Source: GCA-2688775 sp964524225
GTDB lineage: Archaea; Nanobdellota; Nanobdellia; Woesearchaeales; GW2011-AR4
Direction: 5' to 3'
Length of the DNA stretch: 16,587 nt
Assembly (NCBI GenBank): GCA_964524225.1
Contig: CAZGEW010000030.1
Span: 1 to 16,587 of the forward strand
The notes beneath the pieces are model-generated. The model did no database searches and was not told the origin of the DNA. It was given only the letters and a program-made list of their open reading frames with translations. The position numbers were made by a program, and so were the translations under genes. This document shows positions 1-6,696 of the stretch, piece after piece; position 1 is the first letter of the stretch, and every line of letters starts with the position of its first letter.

Positions 1-7
1 AAAATGA

Positions 8-36
8 AAAAAATGCCAAGTTACTTGGCATTTTTT
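8..36. terminator. Perfect 13-bp inverted repeat, terminator-like
   Basis: Two perfect 13-base arms (8-20 and 24-36) enclose a 3-base loop. The inner stem is a TGCCAAG/CTTGGCA core flanked by six A on one side and six T on the other, so either strand would give a stem followed by a U run. It lies just before the TATA-like box of the next gene, so it probably ends transcription of a gene to the left of the window, or works in both directions. The function is inferred from shape only. Confidence 0.5.
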
Positions 37-48
37 CAAATAATAATA

Positions 49-56
49 TTTAAATA
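49..56 (+). promoter_or_regulatory. TATA-like box for the Cys-rich membrane protein gene
   Basis: TTTAAATA centred about 26 bases before the ATG at 79. That is the usual distance from an archaeal TATA box to the transcription start, so the mRNA would be leaderless. No Shine-Dalgarno is visible before the ATG, which fits. Confidence 0.45.
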
Positions 57-78
57 GCATTAAAAATAAAAATTTGTA

Positions 79-1251
79 ATGGTAAATAAGAGTCTTGTAG
101 GCTATATCAAAAGCTTGCTCCAAAAAGGTTATGATATGTATACTGTAAAAAATTTCTTGCTTAGATACGGCTATGCTCCAAATGATATTGATGATGCCAT
201 TAACTCAATTTATCATCCAACAATAAGGCATGAAATTCATTTGTCAAAAACAACAATTATTTTTATTTTGTTCATTTTTGCATCTTTAGTTGGGCTTGCT
301 CTATTTTTTTACTATCCGTCTAAACAGTCGACAAAATTGCTTGACTTAAATCTTGAGCCAATAGTAACTAGTGTTGCAGCTGGTGATTATGTAGTATTTC
401 TTAAAGAGCTTTCAAACCTGGGCTCAGCTAAAAGGTACGATGTTGTAATCAAGCAAGAGATCATTGAGCAAAACACAAATAAGGCAATAACACAAAAGAT
501 AGAAACAAGAGCAATTGAAACTTTCGGCTCAACTCAAACCAGAATTTTAGTACCACAAGACACAAAGCCAGGAAACTATATATTAAGGGCTACTGTTGAT
601 TATGATAACAAAAGAGCTGTAGCAACCTTGCCAATAAAAATTGTGGAATCATCAAAAGCAGAAGAAACACAACCTATTGAGTGTGATGACAATAATCACT
701 GCACAATTGATGTAGTAGAGAATAACATATGCGTAAATAAACCTATAACACCATGCTGTGGCAATAATGTTTGCGAGGAAAATGAAGAAAGCTGTGCAGA
801 TTGCAAAAAAACTTCACTTCCTGCTTTAATTAGTACAGAAACCTTGGAGGAGATAAAAGAGCTTGCAAGAATAGAGCCGAGCAAAGCATTACAGCAATGC
901 AACACAATCGAGGTACCAAATCTAAAGGATACTTGCATTGCAAACATTGGCGAAGTACAAAGAAACAAAATTTATTGTAGCCAAATTATAAATGTAATAA
1001 TCAGGGATTCATGCTATTCAAATATTGCAAAATCTTTAAATGATAACACGCTTTGTGAGGAGATATCAACAGATGGCAGAAAGGATTCATGTTATATGAC
1101 ATTTGTGCTAGATAACAAGGATTATTCTATATGTGAGAAAATAATAAATAAGCAGATTAGACAATCATGTGAATCTTTAAGACAGCTTGATGAGTTGAAT
1201 AAGCTAAGTTCTCAGCAAGAGTTGGAAAATTCTGAAGAGATTTCAAGCTGA
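79..1251 (+). CDS. Membrane-anchored Cys-rich surface protein with 26-residue Cys repeats
   Basis: A 390-residue protein of unknown function. Residues 1-46 form a small helical, UBA-like segment (GYIKSLLQKGYD followed by LLRYGY), a type often fused to archaeal membrane proteins. Residues 57-79 form one membrane helix. Residues 85-190 look beta-rich, like an Ig/CARDB-type domain (VDYDNKRAVATL). Residues 202-242 are a Cys-rich module (CGNNVCEENEESC). The C-terminus holds four units with Cys at 274, 286, 300, 312, 326, 338, 352 and 364, so spacings alternate 12 and 14 with an exact period of 26. With one helix after a short N-terminal domain, the long part is probably extracellular and the Cys residues could be disulphide-bonded. 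It converges with the fibre-like gene on the other strand, 51 bases away. Not assignable to a named family by eye; reading frame and anchoring are secure. Confidence 0.85.
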   Translation: MVNKSLVGYIKSLLQKGYDMYTVKNFLLRYGYAPNDIDDAINSIYHPTIRHEIHLSKTTIIFILFIFASLVGLALFFYYPSKQSTKLLDLNLEPIVTSVAAGDYVVFLKELSNLGSAKRYDVVIKQEIIEQNTNKAITQKIETRAIETFGSTQTRILVPQDTKPGNYILRATVDYDNKRAVATLPIKIVESSKAEETQPIECDDNNHCTIDVVENNICVNKPITPCCGNNVCEENEESCADCKKTSLPALISTETLEEIKELARIEPSKALQQCNTIEVPNLKDTCIANIGEVQRNKIYCSQIINVIIRDSCYSNIAKSLNDNTLCEEISTDGRKDSCYMTFVLDNKDYSICEKIINKQIRQSCESLRQLDELNKLSSQQELENSEEISS

Positions 1252-1302
1252 ACTGATTGGAGTAATCTAACGAACCAAAATCCAATCTACTGTTACTATT
1301 CC

Positions 1303-2679
1303 TTATTGTAATGTTACTAATACAACTATTGTCCCCTTTCTGTTTGTTAGTGACTCCAATGCCTTACCAGCTATTGCACCTGCACATTTTGATATATCAT
1401 CACATTTCATAAGATGCCCTGGTGTAGAAGAGGTTGTCAAAAGATCACCAACTTGAATAGCGCCGTTCTCAGCCGAAACCTTTGCTTTAACTCTTCCTAT
1501 AAGAGCAATAGGAAGATGTTTGCTAGTATTCATCGCTACTTCGGGTCCACCAATCCCACCGATTATCATTGAGGCTTGATCATAGCTAGATACGATACCA
1601 TAAACAGATGTATCATAAGGCTTTGTGCTTCTTGTTACTCTTAAGCCATCCTCTTTATCAATTACAACGGCATCTCCTTGCTCTAATTTATCTTCAGCTT
1701 TTACTGGTGTAACCTCTGCTAAATCATATCTTAGGGCTCCTGCTGCCCAGAGATTATCTATGGCAAGATCATGGTATGTACTAGCAGCATCAGTTGTCAA
1801 TCTTGCCCAATTATCCACCCAAGAGCCACCACCTAAATAGAACCCTGACGATGTATCACTACTATGAATCTCACCAGCAACATCAAGTTTTGCTGGTGAT
1901 GCAGGACTTGGTGTGCCGATGCCGACGTTGCCCCCTGTTGTTTGAATCCCAATCGGATGTGCAGGATTTCCACTATTGATTGTTTCGTAACCAGAACTAC
2001 TTACCGCAATCTGCAGATTGATTCCTCCATTTCCGTTATCCACAATAAACGGTCCGGCTTGTACTCTAGTTTGTCCTGAAAGACCGACTATATCTCCAGA
2101 AAGCAAGGTATCGGCATTTCCTAGTAATACAGAGCCCACAACTTCTAACTTATTATTCGGTCCTGATGTACCGATGCCGACGTTGCCGNNNNNNNNNNNN
2201 NNNNNNNNNNNNNNNNNNNNNNNNNNNNNNNNNNNNNNNNNNNNNNNNNNNNNNNNNNNNNNNNNNNNNNNNNNNNNNNNNNNNNNNNTCCCAATCCCAA
2301 CATTTCCACTATCTGTTTTAATTCTCATTCGTGTGTTGCCTGTAGGTCCATCACGAAAATCAATATTCACCCCTCCAAATCCAGGATTAGCATATATTAC
2401 AGTTGTGCTACCATCCACACCAATCCCATACCCATTCCCCCAACCAAGATTTATATGTGTACCCAGGAAATCATTAAATTTGAGTTCTCCTGTAGTTGTT
2501 ATCTTCCCACTCTCTACAACCACATCACCTGCATTTACACTAAAAGAAATAATTATGAATAGAGCTATCGCTATATTTATTTTTAAAATTGAGTTGAGGA
2601 AAAATTTTAGAACAGATTGTTTATTTGTATCAACTTTTTCTATTTTTCTTTTTATGTACTTTTTATTTTCTTCCTTCAT
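1303..2679 (-). CDS. Secreted fibre-like surface protein with GNVGIGT repeats (interrupted by N gap)
   Basis: A signal peptide (hydrophobic run ALFIIISFSVNA) precedes a beta-rich body with GNVGIGT units followed by KLEVVG or KLDVAG. These units resemble phage tail-fibre and bacterial/DPANN surface fibres. The last 150 residues (LAEVTP, GDAVVID, GRVKAKV, GDLLTTSSTPG) resemble a C-terminal domain seen on many such proteins and recall the peptidase G2/intramolecular-chaperone group; that link is from memory and uncertain. I place the start at ATG 2679, because GGTGA lies five bases before it; the in-frame GTG at 2688 falls inside that Shine-Dalgarno. Exactly 100 N split the gene between two repeat units, so length and repeat number are unknown. 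It lies downstream of the pilin operon but two hairpins separate them. Likely an adhesive or structural surface fibre. Confidence 0.8.
   Translation of the reverse strand: MKEENKKYIKRKIEKVDTNKQSVLKFFLNSILKINIAIALFIIISFSVNAGDVVVESGKITTTGELKFNDFLGTHINLGWGNGYGIGVDGSTTVIYANPGFGGVNIDFRDGPTGNTRMRIKTDSGNVGIGXXXXXXXXXXXXXXXXXXXXXXXXXXXXXXXXXXGNVGIGTSGPNNKLEVVGSVLLGNADTLLSGDIVGLSGQTRVQAGPFIVDNGNGGINLQIAVSSSGYETINSGNPAHPIGIQTTGGNVGIGTPSPASPAKLDVAGEIHSSDTSSGFYLGGGSWVDNWARLTTDAASTYHDLAIDNLWAAGALRYDLAEVTPVKAEDKLEQGDAVVIDKEDGLRVTRSTKPYDTSVYGIVSSYDQASMIIGGIGGPEVAMNTSKHLPIALIGRVKAKVSAENGAIQVGDLLTTSSTPGHLMKCDDISKCAGAIAGKALESLTNRKGTIVVLVTLQ
1916..1932. repeat. 17-base exact repeat encoding the GNVGIG motif, copy 1
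   Basis: Identical to 2171-2187, the copy that borders the N gap. In the coding (minus) sense it encodes GNVGIG using GC-rich codons (GGC, AAC, GTC, ATC), unlike the AT-rich third positions around it. The unit on the far side of the gap (2289-2307) encodes the same peptide with AT-rich codons. Confidence 0.8.
2171..2187. repeat. 17-base exact repeat encoding the GNVGIG motif, copy 2
   Basis: Second copy of the 17-base repeat at 1916-1932. The N run starts two bases after it, so this repeat family is the likely cause of the assembly break. Confidence 0.8.
2189..2288. other. Assembly gap of exactly 100 N
   Basis: One hundred N is the usual placeholder for a scaffold gap of unknown size. Both edges lie within GNVGIG-coding repeats of the fibre gene. 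The same frame is open on both sides only if the true gap leaves remainder 1 when divided by 3, which the placeholder cannot prove. Confidence 0.95.
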
Positions 2680-2697
2680 TTTGTTCACCTTTTAATA

Positions 2698-2730
2698 AAA
2701 AATTTCAATTATTTTGCAATTGAAATTTTT
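2698..2730. terminator. Perfect 13-bp A/T-rich hairpin just before the fibre gene
   Basis: Arms 2698-2710 and 2718-2730 are perfect inverted copies around a 7-base loop. The hairpin ends about 8 bases before the GGTGA Shine-Dalgarno of the fibre gene (minus strand). It could be a second terminator for the pilin operon or a structure in the fibre-gene leader. Stem GC content is very low. Confidence 0.4.
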
Positions 2731-2747
2731 CTAATGTTTTACTTATG

Positions 2748-2776
2748 AAAAATTTTCATCAAAGATGAAAATTTTT
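2748..2776. terminator. Perfect 13-bp hairpin at the end of the pilin operon
   Basis: Arms 2748-2760 and 2764-2776 pair perfectly around a 3-base loop, starting 9 bases after the TAG of the last pilin-like gene (minus strand). A runs and T runs border the stem on both strands, so it could terminate in either direction. Its arm resembles that of the hairpin at 2698-2730. Confidence 0.5.
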
Positions 2777-2785
2777 GTTATATCG

Positions 2786-3694
2786 CTAAGGATTTCCATT
2801 TGGTATTAATATTCCTTTTAAGTAAAAATTCCCATTATCGTCAAAATAGCTAATAACATTTCCATCTATATCCTTTATAACAAAATTATCTTGTGATGGA
2901 CTTGGGTTTAATTGAGGCTGATTTTGGAAAACTCTTCCTGTCAAGAACATATTTCCATTTTCTAGATTTATTATCACAACCTCATTGCCATTAGTATCTT
3001 TAATTATAAATTCATCTTCAGCAGTTGGAATAGGATCAGATACTTGTTCTTGTACAATGCCTTTCAATAGTACATTGCCATCTTTATCAAACCTAATTGC
3101 ATTAGAGGTTATGCTTTTCATTAATAAGGATATTAAACTACAACTTCCACAATCTGCAACACAAGATAAGCATGTCTCTGTCCCTTCACATGAGTTATCA
3201 CCACAATTTGATTCGTCATTGTCGTTTGCATCAACACAGCCAGCATCACTTAAATCAACAGCATTGTCCTTATCATTGTCAAGTGTGTCTTTACATTCAG
3301 TAAGATTTTTTATGAATAATAAACCATCAATTTTCTTTATTTCATTTGTTCCGGGACTTAAATTGCCGGTTAAATTTGAAGGTAAAAACTTAACATACTC
3401 AAAATCCAAATATCTCACAACAAGCTCTCTATTGTCAATTATTTCAATATCATAGTTGACTCCATTAACAGTATATGGCATGGAAAATAACCTGGTATAG
3501 CCATTATTGGCAGATGCTGCAATCTCTACTTCACGATATGCAAAATTGGCTATATCTTCTGCAATCTTTCTATTTGCTTCCTCTCTAGCATCCAATATCT
3601 TGGAGCTGGTTAATGCAAAAAAAACTACTATAAGCAAAAATAAGAATGATGACAAAAAAATGAATTCCACCGCTGACTGGGATTTCTTCAGCAT
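2786..3694 (-). CDS. Pilin-like protein with class III signal peptide, Cys/Asp-rich module and fibre-like repeats
   Basis: Residues 1-30 are a class III signal peptide: MLKKS, then QSAVEF and a hydrophobic helix, so a prepilin/archaellin peptidase should cut just before the Q. Residues 40-130 form a pilin-like head. Residues 134-160 (DTLDNDKDNAVDLSDAGC) look like a calcium-binding Asp-rich loop repeat, followed by a Cys cluster (CGDNSCEGTETC). The last 100 residues hold three units of the form DGNVLLKG, NGNMFLTG, NGNFYLKG, two of them preceded by FIIKD or FVIKD. The upstream gene's TAA ends one base before ATG 3694, so translation is probably coupled. I prefer this ATG to the TTG at 3709 because it gives the short basic N-terminus usual for the class. 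At 302 residues it is much longer than its two partners; likely a minor or tip subunit that displays an adhesive module (inference). Confidence 0.8.
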   Translation of the reverse strand: MLKKSQSAVEFIFLSSFLFLLIVVFFALTSSKILDAREEANRKIAEDIANFAYREVEIAASANNGYTRLFSMPYTVNGVNYDIEIIDNRELVVRYLDFEYVKFLPSNLTGNLSPGTNEIKKIDGLLFIKNLTECKDTLDNDKDNAVDLSDAGCVDANDNDESNCGDNSCEGTETCLSCVADCGSCSLISLLMKSITSNAIRFDKDGNVLLKGIVQEQVSDPIPTAEDEFIIKDTNGNEVVIINLENGNMFLTGRVFQNQPQLNPSPSQDNFVIKDIDGNVISYFDDNGNFYLKGILIPNGNP

Positions 3695-3695
3695 T

Positions 3696-4154
3696 TTACA
3701 CGACTTCAATTTTTACAGACTCTAGACTTATCGCTTCTATTCTTACTTTCTTAAAGCCAGGTGTGCCAAGCTCTGGTATCTTGCATATATTAGCGTCACA
3801 ATTTGAGCTTATAGTTGTTATATTGACTGAAGAGAAAAAAACCACCTCAATAATTCCAAAATTGGTCGTCATATTAAATACAAGCTCTCTTCCATCTATG
3901 ATTACAGCGCTAACGACATTATCTGGAATGTTTAATTCTAGCATTGCCTTTGAGTTCAAACCTGAATAAAAGATTGACTCTGCTGTATCAATTATATCAA
4001 TGCCAATCTTTCTTATATGCGCATCAGATAATTCCTCTCTTGATTGCTTTGAATAATTATAGAATAGATAAGTAGTTGGTACTATTATCGCGAAAGTTAA
4101 GGCTACTACAAGCAAATATTCAAGCGAGGATTGAGACTTAAGTGACGATACCAT
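3696..4154 (-). CDS. Pilin-like protein with class III signal peptide
   Basis: A 152-residue protein starting MVSSLKSQSSLEYLL. It has the class III signature: basic residue, Ser, then Q-S-S-L-E at the start of a hydrophobic helix (residues 13-33). A beta-rich head of about 110 residues follows, with two Cys close together (CDANICK) that could form a disulphide. The ATG is preceded by GGTAAG at Shine-Dalgarno distance and overlaps the upstream pilin gene by 17 bases, so the two are in one operon. The expected role is a subunit of a type IV pilus-like filament or a surface assembly platform. No filament ATPase, membrane platform or prepilin peptidase gene lies in the window, so the machinery is elsewhere. 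Exact subunit role unknown. Confidence 0.82.
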   Translation of the reverse strand: MVSSLKSQSSLEYLLVVALTFAIIVPTTYLFYNYSKQSREELSDAHIRKIGIDIIDTAESIFYSGLNSKAMLELNIPDNVVSAVIIDGRELVFNMTTNFGIIEVVFFSSVNITTISSNCDANICKIPELGTPGFKKVRIEAISLESVKIEVV

Positions 4155-4614
4155 TTATCTTACCTTTTACTTCATGTTCAGGCTTAGTTGGAGTATCAAC
4201 AGCGAAATATCTCAATGTCATAATTAGCTCAACCCTTTCTCCTGAAATATAGCCACCAAGGCTGCAAGAAAAGGTTATATCCTTTTCAGTAGCATATTCC
4301 CACTCAAATGGCAGATTAGATAGTGTAGGGGTGCATGCAATGCTTCCTACATCATTACTCATGGATACAGAGCTAACTTCAATCTTCTCTCCAAGGTCAT
4401 TGAGTAATTTTACCTTTGCTTCAGCAATTTGTAAACTAAAATCCAAGCACTTCATTTGTGAAGGAAAGATGCATTTTTGTGGAGTATATTTTCTAAAATC
4501 AAGAACTCCGAAATAATACAAAGCTCCAATTGTAATCATTATAACAACAAAAGCCCAAGCATATGTTGTTAGAAATTCAAGTGCAGATTGTGATTTTGAT
4601 TTAGATTTGAGCAT
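4138..4614 (-). CDS. Pilin-like protein with class III signal peptide (first gene of the operon)
   Basis: A 158-residue protein. The N-terminus is basic (MLKSKSKS), followed by QSALEFLTTYAWAF and a helix that ends IGALYYFGVL. This is a distinctive pilin-like pattern I associate with DPANN archaea. The head has Cys residues (QKCIF, MKCLDF, SIACTP, FSCSLGG) that could pair. Length is typical of small archaeal pilins. The ATG is preceded by GAGG at Shine-Dalgarno spacing and a TATA-like box about 40 bases upstream, so this gene heads the operon. The three genes run in the order pilin, pilin, long pilin with overlaps of 17 bases and a 1-base gap. Function as a filament subunit is inferred from the signal peptide and the operon. 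Confidence 0.83.
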   Translation of the reverse strand: MLKSKSKSQSALEFLTTYAWAFVVIMITIGALYYFGVLDFRKYTPQKCIFPSQMKCLDFSLQIAEAKVKLLNDLGEKIEVSSVSMSNDVGSIACTPTLSNLPFEWEYATEKDITFSCSLGGYISGERVELIMTLRYFAVDTPTKPEHEVKGKINGIVT

Positions 4615-4651
4615 TCTAAGCCTCTTTTTCAGTTAAAAATAGAATAGATTG

Positions 4652-4660
4652 TATTTAAAA
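4652..4660 (-). promoter_or_regulatory. TATA-like box of the pilin operon
   Basis: On the minus strand this reads TTTTAAATA, about 40 bases before the ATG at 4614. The predicted transcript start near 4630 leaves a short leader containing GAGG, a plausible Shine-Dalgarno. Confidence 0.45.
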
Positions 4661-4813
4661 TTTATGTTTTTTGATGTAAAACTTTAATCCAGTTAAGTGT
4701 CACATAAATGTAGTTCAATAAATAAAATATATTCATTGACTATTCTTTGTATTTACTTTAAATATTGTGCGCACTTATGTCCAGTGCCGAGCAAAAAGGT
4801 ACTTTAGACACAA

Positions 4814-4823
4814 ACATATATAA
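4814..4823 (+). promoter_or_regulatory. TATA box of the DEAD-box helicase gene
   Basis: CATATATAAA, a near-consensus archaeal TATA box, lies about 40 bases before ATG 4858. It would start the transcript near 4845, which excludes the in-frame TTG at 4765 and ATG at 4777 as starts of that transcript. A weaker TTTAAATA at 4756-4763 could drive a longer leader. Confidence 0.5.
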
Positions 4824-4857
4824 AGCAATTGCAAGTTTTAAGTGCTCGATAAAGAAT

Positions 4858-6192
4858 ATGGCATCATACATAAATTTGCAGCCTGAGCTGGCAAAGGTAT
4901 TTGAAGAGATGGGATTTGTGGAATACACAGACATACAGAAAAAAACAATCCCTTTGATACAGCAGGGCAAGGATGTTATAGGGCAATCATTCACAGGCTC
5001 TGGAAAGACAGTCGCATTCGGCTTTCCTATTCTTGAGAAGATAACCCATAAACATGGACTGCAGGCATTAATTCTTGTTCCAACTCGCGAATTATGCGAG
5101 CAAGTCACGACAGAAATGAGGAAATTTGCAAAGCATAAGAAAATGTCTATCAGTGCAGTTTATGGGGGTGTTTCAATCAATCCGCAAATTCACAGCTTGG
5201 GCCATGCAGATATCGTTGTGGCAACGCCTGGAAGAATGCTTGACCATCTGGAAAGAGGCACTACCAACTTAACCAATGCAAAGATACTTGTTTTGGACGA
5301 GGCTGACAAGATGTTTGAGATGGGCTTTATAGAGGATGTCAAGAAAATAATCTCACAATTGCCAAGAGAGAGGCAGACTTTGCTGTTCAGCGCCACAATC
5401 TCCCATCAGGTGCAGGAAGTTGTAAAAAATTATATGAAAAATCCTGAGAAAATAAAGGTGCAGTCATATGTTGGCGAGGAAAAATTAGCGCAGTATTTCT
5501 ATTCTGTTCCAGCCGGCGACAAATTTTCCTTGTTAGTGCACCTGCTGAGGCATGAACAACCTGGCTTAACAATAATATTCTGCGCAACAAGGAACAGGGT
5601 TGATGCCTTAAGCAAAAATCTCTATAAGCAGGAAATAAATTCACGAAGTTTGCATGGCGGCTTAACTCAAAACAGAAGAAAGCAGGCAATTGACATGTTC
5701 CATGGCAACAAGGTGGACATTTTGGTTGCAAGCGATGTTGCTGCAAGAGGGCTCGACATAAAAAATGTCGGACACATAATCAACTACGACATTCCAAAAA
5801 CATCAAAGGAATATATCCACAGAATAGGTAGAACAGCAAGAGCTGGAAAAGAAGGAAAAGTAATTTCCCTTTTAGCGCCTCAAGACCACGATAATTTCAG
5901 GAACGTGCTTGAGGACAGGTCTTTAATTGTTAAAAAGCTTGAACTTCCCAAATTTGAAAGAGTGCCTTTCATCACAGTTCATAGAAGAGATTTTGGAAGG
6001 GGAAGCTATAGTGGGTGGAGGGAAAAACCACATCGTCAAAGACAGCATGAGGGAAGGCCTTATCACCCAGGACAAAGAGCATACCACTCTAAAGTTGAGA
6101 GAAAATCAGATGATGTTAGGAGTGAAAGAAAGTATCATTCTGGAGTAGATAAAAGAGGGTATAGTTATCAGCATAGGAGAAGATTCAGGTAA
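4858..6192 (+). CDS. DEAD-box ATP-dependent RNA helicase
   Basis: An RNA-unwinding or RNA-remodelling ATPase in the cytoplasm, acting on structured RNA or ribosome precursors. Counting from ATG 4858, all core motifs are present: Q motif (YTDIQ, Q27), motif I SFTGSGKT (44-51), Ia PTREL (75-79), TPGR (123-126), DEAD (147-150), SAT (178-180), IIFC (239-242), ARGLD (296-300) and HRIGRTARAG (321-330). Both RecA-like lobes are complete by about residue 365. The last 80 residues are a low-complexity tail rich in Arg, His, Lys and Tyr, a common RNA-binding extension. The frame is open upstream to TTG 4765 and ATG 4777. I start at 4858 because the extra residues match nothing in the family and a strong TATA box sits inside them. 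The gene is visibly richer in G+C than its neighbours. It converges with the Tag-like gene, four bases away. Confidence 0.92.
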   Translation: MASYINLQPELAKVFEEMGFVEYTDIQKKTIPLIQQGKDVIGQSFTGSGKTVAFGFPILEKITHKHGLQALILVPTRELCEQVTTEMRKFAKHKKMSISAVYGGVSINPQIHSLGHADIVVATPGRMLDHLERGTTNLTNAKILVLDEADKMFEMGFIEDVKKIISQLPRERQTLLFSATISHQVQEVVKNYMKNPEKIKVQSYVGEEKLAQYFYSVPAGDKFSLLVHLLRHEQPGLTIIFCATRNRVDALSKNLYKQEINSRSLHGGLTQNRRKQAIDMFHGNKVDILVASDVAARGLDIKNVGHIINYDIPKTSKEYIHRIGRTARAGKEGKVISLLAPQDHDNFRNVLEDRSLIVKKLELPKFERVPFITVHRRDFGRGSYSGWREKPHRQRQHEGRPYHPGQRAYHSKVERKSDDVRSERKYHSGVDKRGYSYQHRRRFR

Positions 6193-6196
6193 AAAA

Positions 6197-6634
6197 TCAA
6201 TCGCTATTTAACAATTTTTTATCCCTTGTCACAACATAAGCAAGCCATCTGCTTGTGGTATGGCCAATTTTTATAAATTTTCTAAATTCTTCTCTTAAAG
6301 TTGGATTAAATAATGGTTCTTTTTTGTTGTTTTGTTGGATTGATTTAACCCATTTATCAATGCTTCCATATTTTTTAATGGTATCTTGACAGATTTTCGC
6401 ATTTTCAATTATTGCACTGATTTTCGCTTTGTTTTTAATAACCCCTTCTCTATTCAATAAATTCTCAGCCTTTTCACTGGCAACTTTTTTAACATTAAAA
6501 TTATGGAAAGCTTTTCTTATTTTAGGCCATCTTGAATGAACCAAATCCCATCTGAAGCCAGAAATAAAGATTATTTTAGCCATTACTTCAAGAAATTCTG
6601 CATCATTTTTCGGCTTTGGAGGGATGTGAACCAT
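6197..6634 (-). CDS. DNA-3-methyladenine glycosylase I (Tag)-like protein
   Basis: A 145-residue protein that aligns by eye with the middle of Tag, the base-excision enzyme that removes 3-methyladenine. Matches include FHNFNVKKVA (compare Tag FDPVKVA), EGVIKNKAKISAIIENAK (compare GIIRHRGKIQAIIGNA) and the conserved Trp in SGFRWDLV. It is shorter than typical Tag (about 190). It lacks the N-terminal Cys and His and the C-terminal His/Cys that bind zinc in E. coli Tag, and the Glu of the base pocket seems replaced in SGFRW. It may be a divergent DNA-binding or glycosylase relative rather than a true Tag. A TATA box 28 bases before the ATG implies a leaderless mRNA. It is divergent from the orphan gene at 6734. 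Confidence 0.65.
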   Translation of the reverse strand: MVHIPPKPKNDAEFLEVMAKIIFISGFRWDLVHSRWPKIRKAFHNFNVKKVASEKAENLLNREGVIKNKAKISAIIENAKICQDTIKKYGSIDKWVKSIQQNNKKEPLFNPTLREEFRKFIKIGHTTSRWLAYVVTRDKKLLNSD

Positions 6635-6657
6635 TAAAAAACGAAAGAATTATTTCT

Positions 6658-6666
6658 TTATATACT
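6658..6666 (-). promoter_or_regulatory. TATA box of the Tag-like gene
   Basis: Reads AGTATATAA on the minus strand, centred about 28 bases before ATG 6634, so transcription should begin at or near the start codon. Confidence 0.5.
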
Positions 6667-6696
6667 TTAGGCAGGGATGTCCAGAAACGTTACTAC

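Noticed and set aside
1255..1286. GATTGG...CCAATC inverted repeat between the two converging genes as a terminator
   Set aside because: Only six base pairs with a 20-base loop and no T run; not distinguishable from chance.
1911..2307. Repeats around the N gap as a CRISPR array
   Set aside because: The repeats are in frame within a coding gene, encode GNVGIG, and lack regular spacer lengths.
2018..2695. Long plus-strand reading frame opposite the fibre gene
   Set aside because: It is the antisense of a clear repeat-containing secreted protein, is Pro/Ser-rich as expected for a complement frame, and spans the N gap.
4765..4857. Upstream extension of the helicase to TTG 4765 or ATG 4777
   Set aside because: A near-consensus TATA box lies within it and its residues are not helicase-like; kept only as an alternative start.
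6644..6659. AAAGAA/TTCTTT inverted repeat before the Tag-like gene
   Set aside because: Six base pairs in AT-rich DNA, no repeat elsewhere in the promoter; too weak to call an operator.
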